DNA of 64,000 bases from contig CAVSPF010000003.1 in assembly GCA_963729995.1 (NCBI GenBank), forward strand, positions 1,736,001-1,800,000, written 5' to 3'. The stretch's first letter is position 1. Every line of letters starts with the position of its first letter. The position numbers and the translations under genes are program-made. The stretch is from VRUE01 sp963729995. Lineage in GTDB: Bacteria > Actinomycetota > Thermoleophilia > Solirubrobacterales > 70-9. Shown here piece by piece: positions 46,538-54,830 of this stretch. The notes below the pieces were generated by a model that saw only the letters and a list, made by a program, of their open reading frames with translations, was not told the DNA's origin and ran no database searches.

Positions 46538-47884
46538 GTGGCACAGGCCATCGGTGAGACAGCGGCGGCCCGGCCGCACCGCGGCGAGCTGCTCGAGGTC
46601 GAGATCGACTCGCTCGCCTTCGGCGGGCGCGGCGTCGCTCGCACCGACGGCTACGTCGTCTTCGTCGCCGGCGCGCTGCCCGGCGACCGGGTGCGTGTCG
46701 AGCTCACCAAGGCGAAGCGCCGGTTCGCCGAGGCGAGGACGGTCGAGGTCCTGCGCCCCGGGACGGACAGGATCGCCGACCGCTGCGTACACGATGGCGA
46801 GCCCTGCCCGGGAGCGCCGTGGCAGGGACTCCCCTACGAACGCCAGCTCGCCCACAAGCGCGAGCAGGTCGACGAGGCGCTGCGGCGGATCGGCGGCCTC
46901 GACGCCTTCGAGCTGGAGGAGATCGAGCCGGCGGTGGAGCAGTGGCGCTACCGCAACAAGCTCGAGTACTCCTTCGGCGAGCGAGAGGACGAGACGATCC
47001 TCGGCTTCCACGCACGCGGGCGCTGGGACCTGATCGTCGGCGTCGAGGATTGCCAGCTGGCCTCCGAGCGCGGCAACGCGGCGCGCAACGAGGTGCGCGA
47101 ATGGGCACGGCGCGAGTCGGTTCCCCCCTATGACCGCTCGGCACGGACCGGGACCCTGCGCAACCTCGTGGTCCGCGAGGGTCGACGGATCGGCCAGATC
47201 CAAACCCGCCTCGTCACCGCGCCGGCCCACTTCCCCAAGCCTCCGGTCGACCTCCACACGGCGATCGAGGGGGACTCCGGCGGCACCGACGGCCCGACCG
47301 GCGTGCTCGGAGAGGAGCGCCTGCGCGAGGAGCTGTGCGGCCTGCGCCTCGAGATGTCGCACGGCGCCTTCTTCCAGACCAACACCGAGATGGCGGAACG
47401 GCTCTACGCCATCGCCGCCGAATACGCCGGCTTGAGTGGCAGCGAGCGCGTCTTCGACCTCTATTGCGGGATCGGCACCATCGGGCTGACGATGGCGGGC
47501 CGGGCGGGTGAGGTCTGGGGGCTGGAGATCGTCGCGGAGGCAATCGCCGACGCGGAGCAAAACGCGGAGCGCAACGGGATCGCAAACGCGCGCTTCGCGG
47601 TCGCCAGCGCGCGCACTGGGGTGCGCCCGTTGCTGGACGAGGCCGGCAAGCCGGACGTCGTCGTGCTCGACCCGCCTCGCGCCGGCCTCTCGCAGAAGAT
47701 CGTGCGGCGGGTGATCGAGTGCGAGGCAAAGCGGATCGTCTATGTCTCCTGCAACCCGACGACGCTGGCTCCGAACGCCGCCCAGCTGGTCGAGGCCGGC
47801 TATAGGCTGCGCCGCGTGAGGCCGGTCGACATGTTTCCGCAGACCCCACACATCGAGTGCGTCGCCCTGCTGGAGAAGGCGTGA
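46538..47884 (+). CDS. TRAM-domain RNA (uracil-5-)methyltransferase, TrmA/RlmD family
   Basis: 448 residues from GTG 46538, zero-gap after the previous stop. N-terminal TRAM/OB domain ('EVEIDSLAFGGRGVARTDGY'), SAM motif 'FDLYCGIGTIGLTMAGRAGE', 'VVVLDPPRAGLSQKI' and the catalytic Cys in 'RIVYVSCNPTTLAPN'. The Fe-S cysteine cluster is incomplete: 'RCVHDGEPCPGAPW' has Ala where RlmD has the third Cys. Methylates uridine in rRNA or tRNA. Overlaps the following gene by 4 nt (GTGA). Confidence 0.9.
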   Translation: MAQAIGETAAARPHRGELLEVEIDSLAFGGRGVARTDGYVVFVAGALPGDRVRVELTKAKRRFAEARTVEVLRPGTDRIADRCVHDGEPCPGAPWQGLPYERQLAHKREQVDEALRRIGGLDAFELEEIEPAVEQWRYRNKLEYSFGEREDETILGFHARGRWDLIVGVEDCQLASERGNAARNEVREWARRESVPPYDRSARTGTLRNLVVREGRRIGQIQTRLVTAPAHFPKPPVDLHTAIEGDSGGTDGPTGVLGEERLREELCGLRLEMSHGAFFQTNTEMAERLYAIAAEYAGLSGSERVFDLYCGIGTIGLTMAGRAGEVWGLEIVAEAIADAEQNAERNGIANARFAVASARTGVRPLLDEAGKPDVVVLDPPRAGLSQKIVRRVIECEAKRIVYVSCNPTTLAPNAAQLVEAGYRLRRVRPVDMFPQTPHIECVALLEKA

Positions 47885-48657
47885 ATCGCGGGTTCGGCGT
47901 TGCGGCCGGGCTTGACCCCGAGGTGGCGCGGCCGCTGGCCGATCGCTGCGAAGAGCTCGGCTATTCCTCGATGTGGTCGAACGACCATCCCGGCGCCAAG
48001 GGGCTGGAGACACTTGCCCAGTTCGCCGCCGCCGCGCCCGAGATCGAGCTCGGTGTCGCGGTGATCGCACTCGATCGCACTCCTCCAGGGGAGATCGCCG
48101 CCGACGTCGAGCGGCTGGGGCTGGACCCGGCGCGGCTCTGGCTGGGGGTCGGCGCCGGCTTCTCGAAGAAGCCGCTGACCAGGATGCGCGAGTCGCTGCC
48201 GGAGCTGCGCGCTCAGCTGCCCGGCGTCCGCCTCGTCCTGGCTGCGATGGGACCCAAGATGTGCGCGCTCGCCGGCGCCGAGCTCGACGGCGCCTTCCTC
48301 AACTGGATGACACCCGAGTTCGCCGCCGGGTCCCGCCAGCGAGTCGAGGAGGGCGCACGCGAGGCGGGGCGCGAGCCGCCGCCGGTCTTCGGCTACGTCC
48401 GCACCGCGGTCGGTCCCGACGCCGCCGACCGCCTGGCCAAGGAGGAATCCTTCTACCGCGACCTCCACGACGGCTACCGCAACCACTTCGCCCGCCTCGG
48501 CGCCCCAGAGGGCAGCGTCGGCGTCGCGGCCGGCGACGCAACCGAGGCACAGAAGGCCCTCGCCGCCTACACGCCCCTCAACACGATCGTCGTCCGCGGC
48601 CTCGCCTCGGCCAACATCGACGCGATGTCCGCTCTCGCCGCCGCCGCCGCGCCCTGA
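47881..48657 (+). CDS. Luciferase-like (LLM) flavin/F420-dependent oxidoreductase
   Basis: 258 residues from GTG 47881. 'LADRCEELGYSSMWSNDHPG', 'EIELGVAVIALDRTPPGEIA', 'RLWLGVGAGFSKKPLTRMRE' and 'LVLAAMGPKMCALAGAELDG' follow the LLM TIM-barrel pattern. It is shorter than many members (about 300-340), with the insertion regions reduced. In actinobacteria most use F420; the cofactor is not proven here. Translationally coupled to the RNA methyltransferase. Confidence 0.8.
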   Translation: MNRGFGVAAGLDPEVARPLADRCEELGYSSMWSNDHPGAKGLETLAQFAAAAPEIELGVAVIALDRTPPGEIAADVERLGLDPARLWLGVGAGFSKKPLTRMRESLPELRAQLPGVRLVLAAMGPKMCALAGAELDGAFLNWMTPEFAAGSRQRVEEGAREAGREPPPVFGYVRTAVGPDAADRLAKEESFYRDLHDGYRNHFARLGAPEGSVGVAAGDATEAQKALAAYTPLNTIVVRGLASANIDAMSALAAAAAP

Positions 48658-48675
48658 GCCGCGGAGCCTCCACTG

Positions 48676-49338
48676 CTAGTACGGCGGCAGGTCCTCGTAC
48701 CAGTCGCCGAGGGTCTTGAAGGCGCGCCAGAAGCGCTGCTTGGCGCCCTCCTCGTCGAGCGATTCGTCGATGTCGGGGGTGTAGAGGGCATCGATGGTGG
48801 GAGTGAACGCCTGCACCTCGCCCTCGCGCCCCTCGATCGTCCGTGACAGCGGCACGTCGAGCTCGTTGAGAATCCGCAGCGCTGGCTCTCCCATCACCAC
48901 CATGATCTTCGGCTGCACGATCGCGAGCTCCGTGAGCAAGCGCTGCACGCAGGCCTCCGGCGCCAGGTCGGGCTCGGCAATCGGGCACTTGACGCAGAGC
49001 GTCCCGTAGACGACCAGCGGGTCGATCGCAAGCCGTTTGAAGCTTTTCATCAGCGCGTTGCCAGCCCGCCCGTAGAAGGCGACGCCCTCTTCGGTCTCGG
49101 CGAGGCCGGGAGCGTGCTTGAGCATGAACACGTCGGCCTGCGGATGGCCGGAGCCGAGCACCGGCATCAGCTTGCCGCGCGGACAGTACGAGCACTCCTG
49201 CAGCTCGTGGGTCAGCTGGTTGAGCTCGCGGATCGCCCGCTCCAGATACTTCTCTCTGATCTCGTCGTCGGTCGTCGGCACGTTCGGCGATCTCTTTGAC
49301 GGAGCGGGCGCGGCTCCTTTCGCCGAGCGCGACTGCAT
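48676..49338 (-). CDS. Uracil-DNA glycosylase family 4/5-like protein
   Basis: 220 residues. Fe-S-type cysteines: 'ECSYCPRGKLMPVLGSG' (CxxC), 'VVYGTLCVKCPIAEPDLAPE' and 'ACVQRLL'. The fold markers 'AFYGRAGNALMKSF' and 'LAIVQPKIMVVMGEPALRIL' agree with family 4 UDG. The usual GEAPG is 'KHAPGLAETEEG' and the H-P-[SA] loop is replaced by 'TPTIDALYTPD', so glycosylase activity is uncertain. Its start shares one base with the stop of the PHP gene. Confidence 0.75.
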   Translation of the reverse strand: MQSRSAKGAAPAPSKRSPNVPTTDDEIREKYLERAIRELNQLTHELQECSYCPRGKLMPVLGSGHPQADVFMLKHAPGLAETEEGVAFYGRAGNALMKSFKRLAIDPLVVYGTLCVKCPIAEPDLAPEACVQRLLTELAIVQPKIMVVMGEPALRILNELDVPLSRTIEGREGEVQAFTPTIDALYTPDIDESLDEEGAKQRFWRAFKTLGDWYEDLPPY

Positions 49339-50621
49339 CAGCTCTTGCTCGAAGAGCGGCGCCTCCGCGGCCGCCCGCCCCGGACCGGCTTGGCGTTGGG
49401 GACGCTGCGCTTCGACGCCTTTGGCCGCCCGGTCGTCTGCAGCAGCTTCAGGGCCTGCACGTAGACGAGGTTCTTGTGCTTGCGAGTGATGTCGGCGTCG
49501 CGCATCGCCTCGAGAAACTCCTGAGGCCCATCGAAGTCCTGAATGCGCACCCGCACGCTGCCCAGCGCCTGGGCGACGTGGCTGTCGGAGCCGGCGCCGG
49601 GGACGATCCGATACTTGCGGGCGAACCGCTCGGCCTCCTCGTTGAAGGCGGTCAGCGCCACCCGCGGGTTGAAGACCTCGAGAACGTCGATCTCCTCGAC
49701 GATGTCGAGCAGGTGCTCGTAATCGGGCACCGAGTGAAAGCGGTCGAACGGGTGGGGAACGTAGACGAGCCCGCCCTGGCGACGGATCTCCGCGATCGTC
49801 TCGGCCATCGTCAGCCCGCGCGGGATCTTCTCCTCGAGGAAGAGGCCGATCACCTCACCCTGCTCGGCGGTCTTCACCTCCTCCGCCACGATCACCTTGA
49901 TGTCGCCCATCTGCTCGGCGATCCGGCGCGCCTCCAGCGCGCCTGAGATCTCGTTGTGATCGGTAATCGCAATCGCCCCCAGGCCCCGGTCGCGGGCCGT
50001 CTCCAGCAGCACCTCAACCGGAGTCGCACAGTCGGGCGAGTGGTCGGTGTGCATGTGGAGGTCGACCTCGACAAGCGGCCGGCGAGAGACACGGCGGCGC
50101 ACCTCGGGGTCACCGCTGGAATCGTGGCGGCGGGCCAGCAGGCGGCGGTAGAGCGACTCCAGCTCCATGGCGACCTCAGCCCACTCGCGCCCGGCCCCCC
50201 CCGGCTCCACCAGCTGGTAGGAGTCGGGGAAGTAGCTGTCGAGCAGCTGCGCCGTCGCCGGGCTGGTGACGGTGCGAGCGTCGAGGCGGCCGAAGAAGAT
50301 CTCGACCAGCGGCCGGGCCACGAGGGTCGATAGGACACGTTCCTGGGGGGCGTGGAAGGTGGCGACGTTGAGCGAAAAGGAATGACGCAGCGCCGCCGAG
50401 GAAACGCTTGGCGGGAAGGGCTCGTGAACGTGGACGATGTCGAGTGGCGTCGAGGCGAGCAGCTTCTTGACGCCACCGCCGGCGGCGAGGACGAGCACCC
50501 GGTGACCGCGACGCTCCAGCTCCGCCGAGACCCGCTTGACGAAGTCGTTGACCGGGTTCGCGGCCCTCCGCGGGAAGGGCGTGACCTGCGCTATCGAGAG
50601 GGGGTCAGCCGACACGAGCAA
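49338..50621 (-). CDS. Glycosyltransferase-like N-domain fused to PHP phosphoesterase
   Basis: 427 residues. Residues 1-170 look like the N-terminal Rossmann half of a GT4 glycosyltransferase ('IAQVTPFPRRAANPVNDFVK', 'LDIVHVHEPFPPSVSSAALR'); the sugar-nucleotide half is absent. Residues 185-390 are a PHP domain with metal ligands 'EVDLHMHTDHSPD', 'AIAITDHNEISGA', 'GLVYVPHPFDRFH' and 'IVPGAGSDSHVAQALG'. The C-terminus is basic (RRRRSSSKS). PHP enzymes are trinuclear-metal phosphoesterases. The fusion may process a glycolipid or inositol intermediate, given the next genes; this is inference. Confidence 0.8.
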   Translation of the reverse strand: MLVSADPLSIAQVTPFPRRAANPVNDFVKRVSAELERRGHRVLVLAAGGGVKKLLASTPLDIVHVHEPFPPSVSSAALRHSFSLNVATFHAPQERVLSTLVARPLVEIFFGRLDARTVTSPATAQLLDSYFPDSYQLVEPGGAGREWAEVAMELESLYRRLLARRHDSSGDPEVRRRVSRRPLVEVDLHMHTDHSPDCATPVEVLLETARDRGLGAIAITDHNEISGALEARRIAEQMGDIKVIVAEEVKTAEQGEVIGLFLEEKIPRGLTMAETIAEIRRQGGLVYVPHPFDRFHSVPDYEHLLDIVEEIDVLEVFNPRVALTAFNEEAERFARKYRIVPGAGSDSHVAQALGSVRVRIQDFDGPQEFLEAMRDADITRKHKNLVYVQALKLLQTTGRPKASKRSVPNAKPVRGGRPRRRRSSSKS

Positions 50622-50659
50622 CCAGCATAAGAGCCCGCGGGCGACGGGCCCTCAGAAAC

Positions 50660-51844
50660 CTATGCCTCGGTCTTGGCCTCCGCCGGTGGTGCGGTTGCGG
50701 CGGGAGCCACCCGGCTCTTGCCGCGCGCGTAGGTCGAGATGAACTCCTCCGTCTGCTCACGCGCTTCGTCGTCGGGGCGCTGGCTGTGAGGCGACTTCAT
50801 CAGGTAGCTGGAGGGGCCGTCGAGCTGACCGGCGATGCCGTTGTTGAGCGCCAGCTTGACGATCCGCACCGCGTCGATCACCACACCGGCCGAGTTGGGC
50901 GAGTCCCAGACCTCGAGCTTCAGCTCGACGTTGAGCGGCACGTCACCGAACGCCTTGCCCTCGAGCCGGATGTGGGCCCACTTGCGATCGGTCAGCCAAG
51001 CCACGTAGTCGGAGGGCCCGACGTGAACGTCCTCGTCGGGCAGCTCGTGACCCATGATCGAGGTGACGGCGTTGGTCTTCGAGATCTTCTTCGAGTCGAG
51101 CCGCTCACGCTCGAGCATGTTGTAGAAGTCCATGTTGCCGCCGACGTTGAGCTGCGACGTCCGCTCCATCCGCACGCCGCGGTCGTGGAAGAGGCGCGCG
51201 AGCTGGCGGTGGACGATCGTCGCGCCGACCTGCGACTTGATGTCGTCGCCGATGATCGGCAGCCCCGCCTCCTCGAACCGCTTGTCCCAGTAGTCCTCGC
51301 GAGCGATGAAGACCGGCAGGCAGTTGACGACGCCGACGCCGGCCTTCAGCGCCTGTTCGACGTACCACTTGGTCGCCTCCTCGGAGCCCACCGGCAGGTA
51401 GCAGACGAGCACGTCCGCCTTCGTCTGCTTGAGGATCCCGACCACGTCAGCGGTCTCCCCGGGGGCTTTCGTGATTTTCTCCTTCAGGTACTTGCCGAGG
51501 CCGTCGTGGGTCATCCCCCGCTCGACCTCGATCCCCAGCTCCGGCACGTCGGCGAACTTGATCGTGTTGTTCTGACCTGACCAGATCGCCTCGGAGAGGT
51601 CCTTGCCGACCTTCTCGGCGTCGATGTCGAAGGCAGCGACGAACTCGATGTCGCGGACGTGGTAGCCGCCCAGGTCGACGTGCATCAGGCCGGGCACCTG
51701 CTCGGCGGGGTCGGCGGCCCGGTAGTAGTGGACGCCCTGGATGAAGGAGTTGGCGCAGTTGCCGACGCCGACTATCGCGACGCGCACCTTCTCGTCCGCG
51801 CGCGCGGCGCCGTTGCCGCCGGCTGCTCCGTTGGTCTCACTCAT
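50660..51844 (-). CDS. ino1: Inositol-3-phosphate synthase
   Basis: 394 residues. NAD-binding 'VRVAIVGVGNCANSFIQGVH', 'DVLVCYLPVGSEEATKWYVE', 'GDDIKSQVGATIVHRQLARL', 'TSQLNVGGNMDFYNMLERER', 'SKKISKTNAVTSIMG' and 'AGVVIDAVRIVKLALNNGIA': the actinobacterial/archaeal type Ino1. Makes inositol-3-phosphate from glucose-6-phosphate, the first step to phosphatidylinositol. Followed by a CDP-alcohol transferase and a PAP2 protein nearby on the same strand. Confidence 0.95.
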   Translation of the reverse strand: MSETNGAAGGNGAARADEKVRVAIVGVGNCANSFIQGVHYYRAADPAEQVPGLMHVDLGGYHVRDIEFVAAFDIDAEKVGKDLSEAIWSGQNNTIKFADVPELGIEVERGMTHDGLGKYLKEKITKAPGETADVVGILKQTKADVLVCYLPVGSEEATKWYVEQALKAGVGVVNCLPVFIAREDYWDKRFEEAGLPIIGDDIKSQVGATIVHRQLARLFHDRGVRMERTSQLNVGGNMDFYNMLERERLDSKKISKTNAVTSIMGHELPDEDVHVGPSDYVAWLTDRKWAHIRLEGKAFGDVPLNVELKLEVWDSPNSAGVVIDAVRIVKLALNNGIAGQLDGPSSYLMKSPHSQRPDDEAREQTEEFISTYARGKSRVAPAATAPPAEAKTEA

Positions 51845-51905
51845 GAAGTCTCGAAGTCCTCCTCGATCTGGCTAGGTGCCAATGCACACCTCGGGCCTTG
51901 ACTGG

Positions 51906-52571
51906 TTACAGCTCCGGCGACCCGCCCGCCGGGCTCCTGAGCTCATTTCGGACATGCAATACACGCTGGATCGCGGTGACGGTGGTCAGTGCCGCGATCG
52001 CGTAGATCGCGGGCGCCAGAAGCTCGAAATCAGCGAGTCCAGCGCCCTTGGCGAAGACCAGGCCAATCGAAAGTACCACTACCCTGACCGGCCGCGTCGC
52101 CAACCCGACCTTGCACTCGACCCCGAGCGCCTCGGCGCGGGCTCTCGTGTAGGAGACCATCAGCGAGCCGAGCACCGCCACCACACACATCGCGGCGGCG
52201 AAATCATCGCCCGTCGCGGCAAAGTAGCCGGCGACCGCGGCCAGCACGATCCCCTCCTCGACCCGATCCAGGGTCGAGTCGAGGAAGGCGCCAAAAAGGG
52301 TGCCCTTGCCCGACATTCGCGAGTAGCGCCCATCGAGCGTGTCCATGGTGGAGCCGGCGATGAAAGCGACTCCCGCGAGGAAGAAGAGGCGCTGGGTGAC
52401 CAGGCCGGCGGCAACCAGGTTGAGTGCCATGCCAACCAGCGAGATCGTGTTCGGCGTCAGCCGCGACTCGATCAGCCGCTCGCGAGCATAAGCACGAAGC
52501 TCCTGGGTGTTGCGAGCCTGGCGACCGTTGCGACGGCCGCTCGGAGCCCTTGGGGGCGCCGACGATTCCAT
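51906..52571 (-). CDS. CDP-alcohol phosphatidyltransferase (phosphatidylinositol phosphate synthase-like)
   Basis: 221 residues with about six membrane helices. The signature 'MDTLDGRYSRMSGKGTLFGA' plus 'FLDSTLDRVEEG' matches DxxDGxxAR(8)GxxxDxxxD except Ser for Ala. Beside ino1, the likely reaction is transfer of inositol phosphate to CDP-diacylglycerol. A PgsA-type glycerol phosphate transferase is the alternative. Confidence 0.88.
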   Translation of the reverse strand: MESSAPPRAPSGRRNGRQARNTQELRAYARERLIESRLTPNTISLVGMALNLVAAGLVTQRLFFLAGVAFIAGSTMDTLDGRYSRMSGKGTLFGAFLDSTLDRVEEGIVLAAVAGYFAATGDDFAAAMCVVAVLGSLMVSYTRARAEALGVECKVGLATRPVRVVVLSIGLVFAKGAGLADFELLAPAIYAIAALTTVTAIQRVLHVRNELRSPAGGSPEL

Positions 52572-52618
52572 TGGCGTGAGGCTAGTCCATCGGGGGCCGA
52601 ACGGGGTAGCTGCGACGG

Positions 52619-53398
52619 CTACGCCTCGGCCTCCTGCGGAGAATCGGCTCGCCAGGACCAGGCTTTCGGACGCGCGGGAGCCAGCAGCCGCTGGGCAACC
52701 AGGGCGGAGGTCGTCGCCACGGCGGCGCCAAGCACCACGTCGATCCAGAAGTGGTTACCGGTGACGATCACGACCCAGGCCACGAGCAGCGGCCAGCAGG
52801 CCCAGAAGATCCTCGTGTACGAGTGGCGAGCGACCCTCGCCCCGCTGCCGCCGATCATCAGCGCGAAGGCGACGTGCATGCTGGGGACCGCCGCGAACGG
52901 GTTGATGAAGATCTTTGCCACGGCGGAGTCGTGGTTGACGCCGGAGAGGTGGGCGATCGTGTCGACGAAGCCGTGTTCGGGGAACATCCGCGGCGGCGCG
53001 GTCGGGTAGAGCGCGTAGCCGATCAGGGCCAGCCCCATCGAGACCACGAACATGTTGCGCACGAAGTAATACGACTCGTTGCGGAACAGGTAGAGCCAGA
53101 CGAGGAACGAGAGCGCGACCGAGAACTGGCTGTTCAGGTAGACCTGGTTGGCGAAGTCGATCAGCCACTGAGCAGGAAGAAAGAGGGCTTGCAGGGCAGG
53201 CTCGAAGAAGGTATGCGTGGATCGCTCGAGGTTGATCACCTGCAGACCGTGGGCGATCGCGACCGAGCGTTCGCCGTTGGCAAGCCCCCGCACCAGCTCG
53301 TAGGCAAAGTCGACCAGGGCGAGGATGCCCAACTGCCGGCCCGCGTCGCCCCAACCCCTGGGGAGCCTGGCCCCAATCCGCCCGAACGTCCGATACAT
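52619..53398 (-). CDS. PAP2-family membrane phosphatase / inositolphosphotransferase-like
   Basis: 259 residues, about six membrane helices. PAP2_3 markers: 'IGYALYPTAPPRMFPEHGFV', 'NPFAAVPSMHVAFALMIGG' (PSMH) and 'VVIVTGNHFWIDVVLGA' (HxxxD). This subtype includes inositolphosphoceramide synthase-like enzymes. With ino1 and the CDP-alcohol transferase it suggests dephosphorylation or transfer of phosphoinositol lipid heads. TACAAT six bases before ATG 53398 gives a leaderless start. Confidence 0.85.
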   Translation of the reverse strand: MYRTFGRIGARLPRGWGDAGRQLGILALVDFAYELVRGLANGERSVAIAHGLQVINLERSTHTFFEPALQALFLPAQWLIDFANQVYLNSQFSVALSFLVWLYLFRNESYYFVRNMFVVSMGLALIGYALYPTAPPRMFPEHGFVDTIAHLSGVNHDSAVAKIFINPFAAVPSMHVAFALMIGGSGARVARHSYTRIFWACWPLLVAWVVIVTGNHFWIDVVLGAAVATTSALVAQRLLAPARPKAWSWRADSPQEAEA

Positions 53399-53404
53399 CG
53401 CGCC

Positions 53405-53410
53405 ATTGTA
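53405..53410 (-). promoter_or_regulatory. -10 element TACAAT for the PAP2 gene
   Basis: On the minus strand TACAAT is followed by six bases and ATG 53398, as in the TA modules. It also sets the left limit of the IS110 element. Confidence 0.5.
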
Positions 53411-53533
53411 ATCCCGCCGTTCCCGCGAGCGGGGAAGGGCCGGCGACCCCGTTCCGGAAGAGGCGGAATAGGGTGGCTCACTGTCAACGTCGGCCCCACG
53501 GTCGGCGGCAGTGTCCGACCGAGGCGGTTGGTT

Positions 53534-53622
53534 CTCGGGAAGGCGGCGAGCTGACTCTTAGGGTGGCCGTCGACCCGAGGGGGCCTGACCTCCACGCGTT
53601 GTGTCGCTCGCCGCCTCCCGAG
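53534..53622 (+). ncRNA. Candidate IS110 bridge RNA stem-loop
   Basis: CTCGGGA-A-GGCGGCGAGC (53534-53551) pairs with GCTCGCCGCC-TCCCGAG (53606-53622): 17 base pairs with one bulge around a 54-nt loop. A smaller GTCGG/CCGAC hairpin (53489-53519) precedes it. The place (non-coding left end of IS110) and shape suit a bridge RNA guide loop; full extent maybe 53460-53720. Guide pairing was not tested. Confidence 0.4.
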
Positions 53623-53724
53623 GATCGCCGTCGTGACTTGATAGGAGCGTGGCTTCGCCCCGAGTGAGGTCTGTCCGCCGGCGGTCCGTCCGAATAGGCG
53701 ACAACCAATCGAAGGGACGCAGCG

Positions 53725-54816
53725 ATGATCGTGATCGGAACGGACACCCACAAGAAGAGCCACACCGCCGCAGCGGTATCTGCGGGAACTGGCCAGCTCG
53801 CCGGGGAGCTAACGGCGCCGGCTCGCAAGACCGGCTTCGCCGAGCTGTTCGACTGGGGGCGCAAGCTCGACCCCGAGCGCATCTGGGCGATCGAGGACTG
53901 CCGCCATGTCTCAGGCTCCTTCGAGCGCTTCCTGATCGCCTCGGGCGAGCGGGTCGTCAGGGTGCCGCCGAAGATGATGGGCGAATCCCGCCGCGGCGAG
54001 CGCACCCGCGGCAAGTCCGATCCGATCGACGCCCTCGCCGTCGCCCGCGCCGCGCTCAGGGAGGGCCCCGAGACGCTCCCAGGCGCTCATCTGGACGAGG
54101 CCGCACTGGAGCTGAAGCTCCTGCTCGACCACCGCGAGGACCTGGTCAAGGCCCGCTCTGAAGACCAGCAGCGCTTGCGCTGGCACCTCCACGATCTCTG
54201 GCCGGACTTGGAGCTGCCGGCCGGTTGCCTGGATCGCATCGTCTGGCTCGACCGGGTCGCCCGCAAGCTCGCCCGCGCCGAGCAGAGCGCCCGTGTGCGG
54301 GTCTCGCGCGAGCTCGTGCGCGCAATCCGCGATCACGCCAAGCGGGCCACAGAGCTCGAGCGCGAGATCGGGGCCATGGTCCGTGCCCAGGCGCCGCAGC
54401 TGCTCGAGCTGCCCGGCTGCGGGACGCTCACGGCCGCCAAGCTGATCGCCGAGACCGCCGGCGCCGCCCGCTTCGCCTCAGACGCCAAGCTGGCCCGCCT
54501 GGCAGGCGTCGCCCCGATTCCCGCCTCCTCGGGCAACCGCACGCGCCTGCGCTTGGATCGCGGCGGCAACCGCCAGCTCAACTGCGCCCTGCATCGAATC
54601 GCGATTACCCAGAGCCGCGTCCATGCCCCGGCGCAAGCCTTTCTCGCTCGCAAGCGAGCCGAGGGCAAGTCAAACCGCGAAGCGCTGCGCTGCCTGAAGC
54701 GCCACCTCATTCGCCGGGTCTGGCGGCTGTTGAATGATTCTGAAATTGATAGGTCCCCGAAAACCACGAACTCTCAGAGAGGCACGCTGACACCGCAATG
54801 CGCGGTGGCGGCTTGA
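53725..54816 (+). CDS. IS110-family transposase (DEDD)
   Basis: 363 residues from ATG 53725 with AGGGACGCAGCG upstream. N-terminal RuvC-like DEDD domain: 'VIGTDTHKKSHTAAAVSA' (D), 'IWAIEDCRHVSGSFERFL' (E), 'RGKSDPIDALAVARAALR' (DxxD). C-terminal Transposase_20 part with 'LLELPGCGTLTAAKLIAETA' and 'LARLAGVAPIPASSGNRTRL' followed by the Ser region. It appears full length, so the element may be active. Inserted between the PAP2 gene and endonuclease III. Confidence 0.93.
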   Translation: MIVIGTDTHKKSHTAAAVSAGTGQLAGELTAPARKTGFAELFDWGRKLDPERIWAIEDCRHVSGSFERFLIASGERVVRVPPKMMGESRRGERTRGKSDPIDALAVARAALREGPETLPGAHLDEAALELKLLLDHREDLVKARSEDQQRLRWHLHDLWPDLELPAGCLDRIVWLDRVARKLARAEQSARVRVSRELVRAIRDHAKRATELEREIGAMVRAQAPQLLELPGCGTLTAAKLIAETAGAARFASDAKLARLAGVAPIPASSGNRTRLRLDRGGNRQLNCALHRIAITQSRVHAPAQAFLARKRAEGKSNREALRCLKRHLIRRVWRLLNDSEIDRSPKTTNSQRGTLTPQCAVAA

Positions 54817-54830
54817 CATAGGAGCAACCC

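Larger units (their letters stand above)
53460..54830 (+). mobile_element. IS110-family insertion sequence (ends approximate)
   Basis: A DEDD transposase ORF with about 260 bp of structured non-coding DNA on its left and only 14 bp on its right, the usual IS110 layout (no terminal inverted repeats). Related strings CTTGATAGGAGCGTGGC (53637-53653) and CTTGACATAGGAGC...GTGGC (54812-54836) lie either side of the ORF and may mark donor-recognition sequence and right end. Exact ends cannot be fixed without an empty site. Confidence 0.65.
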
